Assembly: GCA_947650285.1 (NCBI GenBank)
Contig: CANTFL010001489.1
Span: forward strand, 216,850-280,849
DNA from: Hyaloperonospora brassicae
Taxonomy: Eukaryota; Oomycota; Peronosporomycetes; Peronosporales; Peronosporaceae
DNA: 64,000 nt
Reading direction: 5' to 3'
In this document: positions 11,045 to 22,140 of the stretch, piece by piece
How positions within the stretch are numbered: the stretch's first letter is position 1
How the letters are laid out: every line of letters starts with the position of its first letter
Position numbers and translations under genes: made by a program
The notes under the pieces: model-generated
The model's database searches: none
Told to the model about the DNA's origin: nothing
The model's input: only the letters and a program-made list of their open reading frames with translations

Positions 11045-13474
11045 CTACAGAAGCTGCTCGAGATCCACGGGCTTGAACACACCTTTCGATTTCTCCAAAA
11101 AGACTACACCTTGCTCGACGATGATCTGGTGCTTCCCGAATGTATACGTTTGCTGCCCATCGTAAAAACCTTTTGGCACGAAGGTCACGTTGTTAGTAAT
11201 TGCAAGATTCTCGATAACGTCCCTCAAGCTGACGCTGCGAGGTGCGCGCTGCGATGAAGTTTTCGCTTCTCGGTTCGGCGGTGCCTCGTCTCGTACCAAC
11301 GCCAATGCCCCTTGATAGCTTGTGGCAGCGTTTATGTTTAATTCGGGAAGAAGTGGCCGGCTCTCATTTGGTACACCAACTCTTTCGCTAGCGGCGAGCA
11401 GCAGCACAAGAGCTCCGTGAAAGTGCACTCGCAATCTCTCATTCGTTGCCAAATCCTTTTGCTCAAAATAGAGCTTCCAGCCGCGGTACCATGCTTCCAG
11501 CTCGGTCAAGTTTGGTGATCCAGTAACCCATGTCCGCAATGTCTTCAGCCACTTGGGAAAGAATTCACCTTCTAGTACGGCAATGAACTGGCGGTCAGGA
11601 ATATGGCCTTTCCATGCCAACACCCACGTCAGAGGTGCCAATGATTGATTGTCCGGCTTGATTTCAAACTCGCGATGTAAACAACGAGCCAATGTTCGGA
11701 CAATGTACCGGTGAGTGAACTTCCCGTACTCGTGTTCGCCCCAAAGCTCTCTCCACGGAGACAAAAGAGAAAGAACCGACAAATCCGACGGATGCCACCG
11801 GTTTAGTACGTTTGCCAGAGCTAATTGAATATCAGGGTACAGAGACTCCATTGCAGCACCAACGTAAGGCAGCCAAGGAAGCAACCACTCGTGAATGGGT
11901 ATCGTATCACAAACAGGATCCCAGCGGTGGCACTCTTTCTTTAGCCGGGAAAAAACCAATTGGAGCAGAAACGCATCCTCAAATTCGCCTGACAGATGTG
12001 GCCGCATTTTCAAAAACATATTAACGCATGCGGCTGGAGCAGATTTGACTTGCCATGCCACATTCACACACTGCTCTATTGCTGGCCACAACGTTTCCTC
12101 AAGGATGAGATTGTACAAATCGTCACCCTCTGCCATGGTCTTCTCGCCAATGACGGGGAGCACACTAGCTGACTCGGAAGAATTGATAGCAGCTTCCTTC
12201 GGAAACTGTGTCAAGAACATTTGGATTAAGCGGAACTGCACAACCACACAATCAATCGATGTTGGCTCAAGCAGATCTGAATCCGTGAGCAAAGCTCGAA
12301 GCGGAGGCACACAGAGAGACAGCACCATATGCTGCAGCTTGTGCACGTCAAATTCTAGTAGAAACTTACGACGCACTTTGCACAAATGTGACAACAAAGG
12401 CTCCACTGACCGCAAGTCTAATGCCTCTTCGCGCAGTGCATCCAGCAATTTCAGTTGATCGATTAGAGCTTGCATGCGTTGCAGTCGAACATCATCCACA
12501 TCCAGTTGTGCCTTGATCATCCTCGACTCTTTCTTCATCACGACAACACTTTCTGTGTTGCTTTCAATTTTTTGACTCAAGTCGACAATTTTGCATTGTG
12601 CCAGATTTACCACCATCCGCACATTGTACATCAACTCCTCGCCTAATACTGGTCTTGCCGCTTTCATACGTTGCGGGTCGATATCAAAGGCGGCAGTCAA
12701 ATCAGGCAACACACGCACAGAAGGTCCCCGCAAATCCAACACGACGTCACTCCTTTTCTGTCGCTTCATCTCCTGAGCTTCCAGCACCAACTCTGCCGTT
12801 CGTTTGTGTGCCTTACTTTGACGACCAGCCACAAACTTTCTTTTCCTCCACAGCACGTCATTCTCCACACCACCAGTAGTGTCGTCCTCGGTCACATTTT
12901 CAATGATCTCCCCTTTTAGCTCTTTCTGCAGCTTTCTGTTTTGTTTCAAATTACTGGCCTCCACAAAGTCTCCGTAGCCCATGCCCATCTGTGCCGGACG
13001 CTTCTTTACTTTAATAGTGGCCGATACGCCGTCCTCTTTCTTGCCCAAACGACCCTTAAAGCCCATTTTGGCCATCATTTTGGTACCAAAACCTGTTGTG
13101 TGTTTCTCCCAGACAAAAGTCTTCGACTTATTCACAGTAGCAACCGGTGCTCGATCTGAATGAGCCATTCCAGACCCTGCAGTCCTCTCGGCACGAGGAA
13201 CAGATCCAAGACCTCCACTTGACGCTCGTTTGGGCCCAAATCCCAAACCAGAGCCTCCAAAAGCCTCGTTCGCGTCTTGGCTGGAATCTGTCCATCTCGT
13301 TTCTTGATACCGTCCTCCGACGGCATCTCGCGACAAAATTTGACCATCACCGCTGAGGTCAGTGGATACAGCGTCAATAGCTGTATCTTGCAATGTATCC
13401 TCAGCTTCTTGCAGTGCCTCCTTTCGGAACATCCGAGCAAAGTCGGCGTTGCTCAAGCTCTTCGACGACGCCAT
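11045..13474 (-). CDS. TFIP11/STIP-like G-patch splicing factor
   Basis: Homolog of tuftelin-interacting protein 11 (yeast Ntr1/Spp382), the G-patch cofactor that activates the DEAH helicase DHX15/Prp43 to take apart the intron-lariat spliceosome in the nucleus. Single exon, 809 residues. A G-patch lies at residues about 125-170 (TTGFGTKMMAKMGFKGRLGK, then the PAQMGMGYGDF end). It is followed by a basic Lys/Arg region, a coiled stretch, and a long helical GCFC-type domain (about 270-700) with the conserved WHPSDLSVLSLLSPWRELWG segment. The C-terminus carries the family's FVPKGFYDGQQTYTFGKHQI block. I start at the ATG at 13,474: the frame stays open upstream to 13,534 but begins there with TTG, not ATG. 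A near-consensus oomycete core promoter lies 90-105 bp upstream. Confidence 0.93.
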   Translation of the reverse strand: MASSKSLSNADFARMFRKEALQEAEDTLQDTAIDAVSTDLSGDGQILSRDAVGGRYQETRWTDSSQDANEAFGGSGLGFGPKRASSGGLGSVPRAERTAGSGMAHSDRAPVATVNKSKTFVWEKHTTGFGTKMMAKMGFKGRLGKKEDGVSATIKVKKRPAQMGMGYGDFVEASNLKQNRKLQKELKGEIIENVTEDDTTGGVENDVLWRKRKFVAGRQSKAHKRTAELVLEAQEMKRQKRSDVVLDLRGPSVRVLPDLTAAFDIDPQRMKAARPVLGEELMYNVRMVVNLAQCKIVDLSQKIESNTESVVVMKKESRMIKAQLDVDDVRLQRMQALIDQLKLLDALREEALDLRSVEPLLSHLCKVRRKFLLEFDVHKLQHMVLSLCVPPLRALLTDSDLLEPTSIDCVVVQFRLIQMFLTQFPKEAAINSSESASVLPVIGEKTMAEGDDLYNLILEETLWPAIEQCVNVAWQVKSAPAACVNMFLKMRPHLSGEFEDAFLLQLVFSRLKKECHRWDPVCDTIPIHEWLLPWLPYVGAAMESLYPDIQLALANVLNRWHPSDLSVLSLLSPWRELWGEHEYGKFTHRYIVRTLARCLHREFEIKPDNQSLAPLTWVLAWKGHIPDRQFIAVLEGEFFPKWLKTLRTWVTGSPNLTELEAWYRGWKLYFEQKDLATNERLRVHFHGALVLLLAASERVGVPNESRPLLPELNINAATSYQGALALVRDEAPPNREAKTSSQRAPRSVSLRDVIENLAITNNVTFVPKGFYDGQQTYTFGKHQIIVEQGVVFLEKSKGVFKPVDLEQLL

Positions 13475-13563
13475 GGTCAGTTTACGAACTTGTGTACGTA
13501 TCGTGTGGAACACACCAATGCAGGAGGACGCCAAAATTTATACCTGTTCTCGAAGTTTGTGAC

Positions 13564-13579
13564 AAAATGCGATTTGAGC
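13564..13579 (-). promoter_or_regulatory. Oomycete Inr+FPR core promoter of TFIP11
   Basis: Minus-strand GCTCAAATCGCATTTT matches 14 of 16 positions of the published oomycete start-site consensus GCTCATTYYNCAWTTT. It lies about 90 bp upstream of the ATG, a normal distance. Confidence 0.6.
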
Positions 13580-14805
13580 GCCAGAGCGTTGTTTTCGCAT
13601 GACAAGGGAGTGTGGGCACAGATCAAACGTTACGACTTCACTCAATGAGCGGCTATGGAAGTGCTCGTAGGCCTTGGCAATACAGAGTTCCGGCGTCGCA
13701 TTCGAGGCAGCATATATATATATTGCTCGATTCCTTTTTGTGTCAAGCTGCGACGAAACTTGTCGGGCTGCATCCGAGATCGAATTCTTAGCACTTTGTC
13801 GGTCAGCTCTCGTTCGACCCGGTAATATTGTCTTTACCAGAGCTTCGGCCTTCGACTACAGAGCGCAACCCATGCAATACACACACTCGATCGAAGTCCT
13901 TCTTTGTGGTCCAGCACCTTTTCGGCAAGAATTACTTCCACTACTTTGTTCTCATCGATAATGCAAACGAAGATTGGACAATCGAATGATGGTACACGCT
14001 GAGGTGTCAGGAAATGTGATAGCTATACGTCATGGACGGCAAAAAAATTGAAAAAAGGCATTTGAACCTTGCTAAGATGCTGCAACGACGAGTAGTTAAG
14101 GCGTCACACTACTTTAGTTTGACGGCTGCTCTCTGCGCTGACCGAGTTGTCAGCGTAGTCGTCAGCGTTGGGGCGCCAGAAACATACATGTGATCTATGC
14201 TTTTGTTCTTGTCTTCGTTATTGCTAGTGCGAAGCAGAGTGTACGATTATTGGCTACATTCAGCGGCTACGAAATGACTTCAGCGACGCAGCCGATCAGT
14301 GATTCATCCTGGTTGTCACCTAGTCAGCAGCAAACGTGACCAGAACCACCTGCTGTTGCTTTTGTCAGTGAAAGAAACCGACAAAAGAGAACGTTTTTGC
14401 AACTCAGTGTTACGTAAGACCATGCAATGATGCATTGAATGATAAGACGCAAGAGAGGTGGGACGCATTCAACAAAGAGTACTGGCAAAAGGCGTATCGA
14501 TCGAAACTCACTTAGGTCGCCATGGCACCATTGCATCATCATCATCGAAGACATTCCACCACCGCTTCCACGACATTGCTACATGCAACAGCATTCCTCA
14601 CCAACATCCAGTTCCGAAGACCAGCGGTCAACAACCTTCAGCTCGCATGCCATCCGAACCACAAGCGATCAACTCGATGTCTGGGCAGCCAGTCGCGCAC
14701 CAGACGTGTCGATTGCAAGAACACCTTCAGCTTCGTCTTCGTACAGTCTTCCGGTGAAGCACTGTCTGCAGCAGCGTCGTGGACTTCGCTGCCTTCGCAA
14801 GTTTA

Positions 14806-15651
14806 CTATCGCAGCCTCTTCTGAACAGAAGCTGTGATGCCTTCACGGCCTTCTCCAAATTTCTTACCGTAGAGCCTCTCGTACTCCTCCAAGACGTCTT
14901 CTCTAGGTCCTACGCACTTCGCATCATCCATGGTGCACTTGTTCGGGTACTCCGTACCGTCTTCGTCGTACACGGGATTGTACACAGCAGGGCACGAGAC
15001 GTTGGGACAGCGCGCCTTCGGCTTGTCGTTAGCAGAGCCACCGTCTTTTGGCGCATCGCCCTTGTCCTTTGCATGCTTCTTTGTCGCTGACGAGCTGCCA
15101 TTTTCCTCACTCGAGTCAGATTCATCGCCATCTTTGTCCTTGACCGATGCCGAGCTACCCTTATGTTCGCTAGAGTCAGATTCGTCTTCATCCTCCTTCC
15201 CCTCCTTCCCCTCCTTCCCCTTGTTCTCCTTCTTCCCCTCGTTCCCCTCCTTCCCCTCGTTCTCCTTCTTCCCCTCGTTCTCCTTCTTCCCCTCGTTCTC
15301 CTTCTTCCCCTCGTTCTCCTTCTTCCCCTCGTTCTCCTTCTTCCCCTCGTTCTCCTTCTTCCCCTCGTTCTCCTTCTTCCCCTCGTTCTCCTTCTTCCCC
15401 TCGTCCCCCTCGTTCTCCTTCTTCCCCTCGTCCCCCTCCTTCTCCTTCTTCCCCTCGTTTTGTCCGTTCAGGCACTTGGCCATCGCCATCTCGCAAGAAT
15501 TGGTATATTCAATGCCATTCTCGTCGACCACAGGCTCCATCACGGAAAGACAGCTGAAGTCACAAGACGGCTTGGAGCCACTCGCGAGACCGGTCGCATG
15601 GATAGTGGTGATGGCGGCAGCTACCGAGACGAGGCCGACAAAGAGCTTCAT
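14806..15651 (-). CDS. Secreted two-domain Kazal-like protease inhibitor with EGKKEN-repeat linker
   Basis: Predicted extracellular serine protease inhibitor of the oomycete EPI type; such proteins counter host apoplastic proteases. 281 residues from the ATG at 15,651, chosen because it starts a clear signal peptide (MKLFVGLVSVAAAITTIHA). Kazal-like domain 1 has Cys30, 34, 53, 60 and domain 2 (near the C-terminus) has the same C-x4-C-x18-C-x6-C type of layout, so both lack the third and sixth Kazal cysteines (two-disulfide, atypical form). Inferred P1 residues are Ser (domain 1) and Ala (domain 2), counting two after the second Cys. Between them lies a charged linker of about 150 residues built on EGKKEN hexapeptides, then Asp/Ser-rich segments. 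The gene ends one codon early relative to its paralog at 23,188: the final CAG is TAG here. The domain-2 half is nearly identical to the paralog; the linker is unique. Confidence 0.88.
   Translation of the reverse strand: MKLFVGLVSVAAAITTIHATGLASGSKPSCDFSCLSVMEPVVDENGIEYTNSCEMAMAKCLNGQNEGKKEKEGDEGKKENEGDEGKKENEGKKENEGKKENEGKKENEGKKENEGKKENEGKKENEGKKENEGKEGNEGKKENKGKEGKEGKEDEDESDSSEHKGSSASVKDKDGDESDSSEENGSSSATKKHAKDKGDAPKDGGSANDKPKARCPNVSCPAVYNPVYDEDGTEYPNKCTMDDAKCVGPREDVLEEYERLYGKKFGEGREGITASVQKRLR
15195..15460 (-). repeat. 18-bp minisatellite coding EGKKEN linker
   Basis: Eight perfect copies of an 18-bp unit (tcgttctccttcttcccc on the + strand) run from 15,257 to 15,400, with degenerate and partial units on both sides. 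All stay in frame, as 18 is a multiple of 3. Absent from the paralog. Confidence 0.95.
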
Positions 15652-15822
15652 CGAGAGTGGAGCTCGTCGTGGGAAGTGGTGAATTCGCAACTGAAAAGTC
15701 GCGAAAACTGACTGTCGGTCGTGGAATCGCGCTCGGCCGAGCGTGTGGAGCGCGAAAACGCCACGTGCGACTTGGCGAGAGCTGACGAAGGGATAGGCGA
15801 GGCCAAAAATGTGCCAGCGGTG

Positions 15823-16394
15823 CGATGATGTGCATGGTGGACAGGCACTCGAGGGCAGGTATCGAAAGGAAGCGATCGAAGTTTTACGAAGTGCGCAGTG
15901 AATATATTCAGGTCCTGAGTTCACAACCTCCTGTTGCTGCTCAAAGCCTACTGGATTCTCTCGGACTCTACGTTAGTAATCGTCTGGTCGCGCATTACTG
16001 TTCGTCTAGTCGTACGTTTCTAAGGCAGACAGAGGGTTTCTTACAAACACCCAAGCGTACTAACCATGAGGATGTCACTGTCTGGCAGGACAGTGCTGGT
16101 GAACCCCGGCACCCCAGTACCCGAAGGTTTTAACTTTTTCTGCATTCACTGGACATCGACCAGAGACCTCTCTCTCGCAAGGTGTTGCCACACCATACCA
16201 CTTGAGCTTCCGGCTCTTGTGCGATAACTCATGCCAAGGCGTACTGATGACAACAGTATCAATGCATGTCCACGTGTCGACATACGTGCAGCACGTCTGG
16301 ATTCTGAATGCAATGCTTACTACGGAAGAGTACAAAGTGGCGTTCAATGCATCAACCATGTCGATCGTCACGCGCAAGTGATCTCACGGCAAGC
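15823..16394. other. Spacer between Kazal arms, no gene recognised
   Basis: No similarity between this stretch and the corresponding outer side of the right arm. No gene seen. Confidence 0.4.
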
Positions 16395-16515
16395 CTAGCC
16401 CAGCTATTACTACCGCCTTGAATGCCAGAAGCTCGACTTGAGCTTTGGGCTATCACCTAATGTCTGTTGACAAGGGAACGCAAGCCTTAACATCGCCTTT
16501 CGGGCTTTCATCGCT
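16395..16515 (-). repeat. tRNA-like (SINE-type) repeat, copy 1
   Basis: Read on the minus strand, this matches 22,050-22,140 (-) and 22,705-22,820 (+): a ggcgatgttaaggcttgcg block, then a cccaaagctcaagtcgagctt block resembling a Pol III B box and T-arm, then ggcattcaaggcggtagtaa. The A box is poorly kept in this copy. I call it SINE-like because of the other, better copies. Confidence 0.45.
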
Positions 16516-19500
16516 GCGTGTGGAGCAGATTCTAGGTGAGCGGGAACTTATGACGACTCAAGAAAATAGCAGAGCACGCGTTCGAGCCTTTCGTGCACTG
16601 ACACTAGTCCAGTTGGGCTCTTTTCTCGAAAGGTGTACTATCGACAAATGTGCGGTCGAGCAGAGGTCGAGGATCGACTGTTGTGGTAAGATCGTCGATT
16701 TGTTCCTGTCTACAGTCCCATCATCTTGGACACACGCACGCCCCTCTCGAGTAGTAATGGTGAGCTCAAGAGTAGGACGAGCACTGCTCGTGCGAAAGCT
16801 CTGAACTTTGAGAAAGAGGACCCGAAGTCTCGTGCTTCCTGCGCATTTCGCTTTGTACAGGCAAGCACGGGCACTTCGCGGTGATCTCCTGTACGCTACG
16901 GTTATCTTGTCCCGTAACTCTTGGCACCTATCAGCCGTCTCTCCGTGCGCATAATTGCCCGCCTGAAGGAGCCTTAGCAATGTCGACGTCGCTAAAGTAT
17001 CGTATCGCGGCCAGGTTGTCGGGGTTACCTACTTTACCGTCGAGATGCGATCAAATTTGGCCGACGACAGCGTGATGGTATAGCGCCTTCGTCCGCGAAT
17101 GTATCACTTTGCGTGCGAACGAAGCACAGTGAATAGCCCCTGACAACGTGTCTGAGATACCCATTGTATGGCACGTGGCCATGACGACAGCGCGCTGTTG
17201 TCCTGTCGTGCTGTCGTTCGTCGCGAAATTCATCGCGTCGCCGCAAGATCGTCAAGCACTGTCCGCGATCGCTTGTTCGTGTCCAAATATGAGACTAGGA
17301 CGAGCGGTGGACAGTAATTGACGACCGACTATCCACGCCTCAACCTGCGGCGCAGCGAGCACGTACATTCATGCAGAGTATGGAACGGGCAGAACTGCCT
17401 CCCAGCACGTTGTACACGATGGCGCTATCTGGCATCGTAATATGTATCATCTATTAGAGAATGTGTTGCCAGCGACGAGGATGGATACCGCCCAGGTAAT
17501 ATGGTAGAAGAGTCTGCACCAAAAGATTACATATATCAAAACCATATTAATTTTTAGCGTCATGGACATGGGTCTTTCCAGATACGGCGAGCAAAAGGCG
17601 GAAACGACTTTGTTAGCATCAATAAATCACGTCGAAATTATCAGTCGTTTTATTTTTTAAGAAATTCATGAAGCATGGCGTCACATATATGCATTTTTCG
17701 GAGAGATGAAATCTTCACTTTTTTCACTTTTTACTCAAGTTGTGCTTGCCATAAAAATGCTGGCACGGGTTTTGACGGAATACGGCCTTCATAGCTGGCT
17801 CACTTGTAACAACACTTTTCCAGCCTCCACATAATCAAGTCTCACGATTCCTAAATACTTCAATGTATGTCTTCCTAATACGAGGAAGGTCTGATTTTGA
17901 ATTGGGATTCATCATAGGAGGGCGTAACTCCTTGAAATTGAGAGGTCAGGTTCAAGGAAGACACGGATGTCTAGACCCTATAAGTCTCAGTAGACAGAGT
18001 AAAAAGAAAATCAATTTTTGAATGAAGAGAAGTATTTTTAAATCATAAAGTAACAGTATAAAAACATTTTGAGTAACGAGAGGTGAAAGATGATGGTCTT
18101 ATCCAATATATAAATCGATCCAAGCGTTCCGTAGAAACCTGCCAAGTGGCTTGCCTGGAATCTGTTCTAAATAATTTTGGATTGATATATATTTTCTCCT
18201 TACTAATGAGCTCGAGTCAGATCATAACGAGAACTACCCGTTTGCCGATACGACCAATAAATGAAATACATGGGAATGTTGCATCGGCTTGACGATATTT
18301 GGCAGGCATAGCGATTCGTTGAGGCCGTTGAGCGTCTTCACGCTAGTGAAGTTGAGTACACCACACACCATCAGGAAATGAGAGTCTTCGTTCGTATGAT
18401 AAAGTACCATTTGCTTTGCCACTCTTACGACTACTTGTTGTGGTTTATATTTGGTTCCTACCTTTTCTTTCTATTTGACACGTAGTTGAGCTATATATTG
18501 TTGCAAGAGAATGAATTTATCATCTGGATATACATGCGAGCGCTACCATAAAGTAAAGTCGTTGTTTGCCTCCTCATTCTTACTATATACCTCGCGATTT
18601 TTATCGCCTAGCGTTCAATAAAGTATATAAGAACATGTATCTTCTTTCATTTCGCATGATCCTAAACTTTATTGCACTGGGTCCCAACGGATGTGACTGG
18701 ATCGTAGTATACATAACGAAGCTTGGGAGGCTTGTCTAAGATACCTAATAGGGTAGACCCAAAAATCTACATCATAAATTATCCGAGTCTGATCATTTGC
18801 TAATCTCGGGCTCTGTGGTGATCCTCATATTTGACTTGGCCTGGTGATGTGTGATTAGAGACGAGCAAAAATGATACATGATGTGGTGGTTTTGGAGCTT
18901 CTTATGAGAAGGCGCTTACACCAGGCTTAACAGTCGCTGATACGCTGTTGTTAGGTTTGGTGAGTGCAAAGATAACATTTTTTTGGAGTTTTTAAGCCTT
19001 ACATAGCACGAATTTGAGGGAATATACACGACTGTAAGTCAAATTTAAGATGGCTGTATATTATCCGTAACATTGTCGATACATTCTCGGCTCTGCTTAG
19101 AATATACAGTTATTTTAAGATTTTATGTGAAACAGTCAAGTTTTATTCTACTGTATTGCTGCGGGACCATGTACTATTCGCCTGACGATATCTACTCATC
19201 ATATACCAAGGCTTGTGGGTACCGTATTCCAGAGGGCATTGTCGAGACTTTTCCTCTTTGGTCTTCTTTTTATCTTGGCGAAGTCTGAGCCTAACATTGT
19301 CGAATTGAACAGCCTAGTGCTTACTATTATACCAGGCGGGTCCCTCTTGACTCTGGATATGAACATTTGCTGTTAATGAAGAAAAGCTAGTTTATACGTT
19401 TTATATGATCCTGGATATAAATGATAATCAAGAAGTAGTTTGCCGATCTTTGTACAAAAATGCATCAAATAATCACAAAAGTAGGAGTGTGAAGAAAATA

Positions 19501-21466
19501 AGTACAAAATAGGAACGGGCACAATATTATAACGAATAGAGGAACGTGCACTGAAAAGTTAGGTGGATAATACAAACGTACTAAAATATGAAATCGAAAA
19601 ATGTATCATACACGTAAATTAATACATTGCACGAATCAATAACCATGTAAAAAAGGACCAACGGCATATGCTACACGTATGAATGCAGCATACCTGGGTT
19701 TGTTAAGGTACGAAATGCACATTTTTTGTCTTTTATTTTAGTCGGACCATTACTCTTGATTAACAACCATTTCGCTCGTGGAGAAGAGTTGCCTTGAATT
19801 CCTAAGATTTGCCTAAATTTTGCTGTGGGTCACCTATAAGATCAAGTTGTTTACTTTCTCTCAATTAGTCTCAACAGAGTCAACATCGGATTTATGTGAG
19901 CTGTCTCCATGCACATGCAGTAAATTTAGATGAGAGAGACGGCTTCGTGTTAGAGTGTCTTCTCCATCTTGCCGTGACGAATACGGGCATTATAGACGAA
20001 AAAAGCAAAAGCCGGAAGAGGAGATGGATACTATAAAGCTTACTCAACTCGTCGATACCCTTACGGGTCGTTCAGATGCCTGCAGGTATGCGAAGTGGAT
20101 AGCATGATGATATCGAGGTTACTACTGATATACCGTGAAACGTATCCACCTTAGCTCCATAGTCAGAGGAAGTCTTTTGGACTCGCAGAGTCTCTAATTG
20201 CACAAGCATAAACCATATAAGGTCCAGAAACGTTCTAGTCTCTTCGATCTGATAAAATCAACTTTGGTACCCTACAAGCTTATAGCGCTTTATTTCTGGT
20301 GGCAGAGAATTAAGAATCGTAGAACCAAGCGGCAGCTCGTGCCTACTGATACGCCTATGGCTCTTTTCTGTTGCGATCAAAGGACCCATAAAAGAGGGAC
20401 GCGTCACTTATCGATCAAATGGGGAGATGTACATACTACTGTACCGAGATACTGGCGGTAATAAAATTCACCAAGTCGCAGTATCAAGCTTTATTACCTA
20501 ATCGAGTAATCCTGACGTAGACTATGCCGGAGTATATTACCTCAAGGGCGTCTGTCCACGTACTTATATAGTTCCTTCACGATAGGGTACCTATCCATAA
20601 CCGATATGGTACGGTACTACCGCTAACGTCTTGTCTGTCACCTTACGCCTACCAGATCCAGTGATCTTTGTGCATGTACCACACAACACCACCTGTCATC
20701 AGACCGACGTGTGATACCGTATGCAGAGCACGCAATGCTATTGTAGTGGTTGATTGATACATCAGAAGCTGCTACTATCGTTTATGATTTTAACAATATA
20801 TTCAGGCATTGCAGATGGATGCTGTGAAGATAGTCGCAACATTGGTATCTGCAATGAAGGCTTTATTTTACACAAGCGTCCCCTCATTTCACAACGAAGA
20901 TGTAACACAACTCACGTTATTTATGCCCGTTCTTAACGCAGTCGGTCTCTGCACGTTGATGCAGAACACTAATACTCGCGTCGTAGCGTACTTGTGTCGT
21001 GTGGCGAAGGTACTTTCGTGTCAACAGCTTTTATGTCGTACACTTGTGTGGTCAATTGAGACCAAAAGACTGATCCGGCATCTTTTTAAATCGCCGAAAA
21101 GGCTTTACAATTTGCTGCAGCACTTTATCAGATCTCATCAAAATATCTATATTTATCTGTGTATTTCAGGCATTTGCATATTGCGTTCTCTTGTCTGCAT
21201 CAGTGGTCCTTTTTTAGTTATTTAATGCATTTTTCATTTCCCTTTATTTGACTAATAGTTTATTAGTTTTCCATTTTTATTGAGCTTGGCCGTGCTTCGT
21301 CCAATACATTTGTGTATAAAAGCATCGGTCGCGAACGGTGGCTTTCTAGAACATTAACGCACTAATTGCTGCGGAAGAGTAGACGTTGGCGTGTATTGTC
21401 TATGCCAGCCTTGTCGATTGTCGCGCATAAGTATTCTCACGACAAACCTGGTCTAGCTTCATACTA
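16516..21466. other. AT-rich spacer, no intact gene; one repeat segment
   Basis: 16,516-16,850 is similar in the same orientation to about 22,140-22,450 (shared: agtccagttgggct, tcgaggatcgac/tcgaggaacgac, caagagtaggac-agcac, tttcgtgcttcctgcgc blocks), so both belong to one repeat with the tRNA-like head next to it. 17,000-20,700 is AT-rich and I recognise nothing in it. At 20,800-21,240 an open frame of about 138 codons from the ATG at 20,815 has no domain I know; its last part (agactgatccggcat..aatttgctgcagca) resembles the dispersed repeat at 41,780 and 53,785. Confidence 0.4.
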
Positions 21467-22058
21467 CAGTAGAGTCTCCCTTATTTAGTATAGCTGGGAC
21501 CGCCAAATTTTGCTTAAATCAGGGAATTATTAAATAGCCAAGTTAGGGGGGGGGGGTAGAGTTGAATCGAAAGGTGCTACGTGTTGTAATAAAAGCGCCT
21601 CGGCATGATTCTCGCACATGAGCTTGTAGCTCAAGTGGTTAGGTGTGGCAGCACCAAGCGGGAGGTCACCGGTTAGATATCCGGTGGCTGCAGTAAAAAG
21701 TTCAAGCCTTCGGGTTGTGGAGTGCCGGGGTCCAACCAGTACTGTCCTGCCAGGCAGTGACGTCCCCCCCTCAAGGTACATGAAGGTGTTTGTAAGAAAC
21801 ACACTACCTGCAGGATCAGGTGGGAAGCTTCAGCAAAAACCCCTGAAGCAACAAACTCTGGACAATTTTTTTCTAGTAGTCCCTCGGCAGTAGTTTAATA
21901 TTTGTATGGCGAAAATGTCTCTGGCTTTTTTAATAAAAATTAAGAGAGTTTTATAATATTTGGCCTGGGCCCAATTTCGAATCCCAATTAATTCGAAATG
22001 TGTATTAAGTAAGGGAGATTATCAATTAGAGGAAATAATAAATACGGAGATTCTACTG
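21467..22058. mobile_element. pogo/Tigger-type MITE with TA target-site duplication
   Basis: Terminal inverted repeats are visible: the left end starts CAGTAGAGTCTCCCTTATTT and the reverse complement of the right end starts CAGTAGAATCTCCGTATTTA. Both ends are flanked by TA (21,465-21,466 and 22,059-22,060), the target preference of Tc1/mariner and pogo elements. There is a second inner inverted pair (tctcccttatttagtata / tctcccttacttaataca). The 592-bp element has no transposase and is non-autonomous. A G-run sits at about 21,547 and a tRNA-like head at 21,620. Confidence 0.82.
21610..21720 (+). repeat. tRNA-like sequence (SINE head) inside the MITE
   Basis: An A-box-like tagctcaagtgg at 21,627-21,638 and a B-box-like ggttagatatcc at 21,671-21,682 are spaced as in a tRNA gene, and the stretch begins with a tRNA-like gagcttgtagctc. 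It does not fold into a clean cloverleaf by eye (acceptor stem not matched), so I call it tRNA-derived, not a functional tRNA. Confidence 0.5.
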
Positions 22059-22140
22059 TACCGCCTATGATGCCGGAAGCCCGACTTGAACCTTGGGGAC
22101 GCAAGCCCTAACTTCGCCACTCGGCCTTTGCAGCTGAATG
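22050..22140 (-). repeat. tRNA-like (SINE-type) repeat, copy 2
   Basis: On the minus strand, ggccgagtggcg (22,115-22,126) resembles the A box of Ser/Leu-type tRNAs and ggttcaagtcgg (22,081-22,092) the B box. This is the best kept of the three copies. Confidence 0.55.

Larger units (their letters stand above)
13810..15822. repeat. Inverted duplication, left arm (Kazal locus 1)
   Basis: Reverse-complement homology to 23,012-24,730, covering the Kazal gene, about 170 bp of its upstream region and about 950 bp downstream of it. Homology starts just upstream of the ccgctggcacatttttggc block and fades around 13,810 / 24,730. The left arm is longer mainly because of the repeat-coded linker in its Kazal gene. 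Similarity outside the gene is also high, so this is a segmental duplication and not just two family members. Confidence 0.85.

Noticed and set aside
11895..12458. 187-codon + frame across TFIP11
   Set aside because: Overlaps the well-supported TFIP11 gene in antisense; no domain.
13475..13534. N-terminal extension of TFIP11
   Set aside because: The extension begins with TTG; the first ATG downstream of the core promoter in this frame is 13,474.
15163..15711. 182-codon Leu/Pro-rich + frame and a 250-codon Phe/Pro/Ser-rich frame at 14,930-15,682
   Set aside because: Both are translations of the antisense strand of the EGKKEN minisatellite in the Kazal gene; the low-complexity repeat produces open frames in several phases.
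21610..21720. Functional tRNA gene
   Set aside because: A and B boxes are present but the acceptor stem does not pair and the sequence lies inside a MITE; treated as tRNA-derived.
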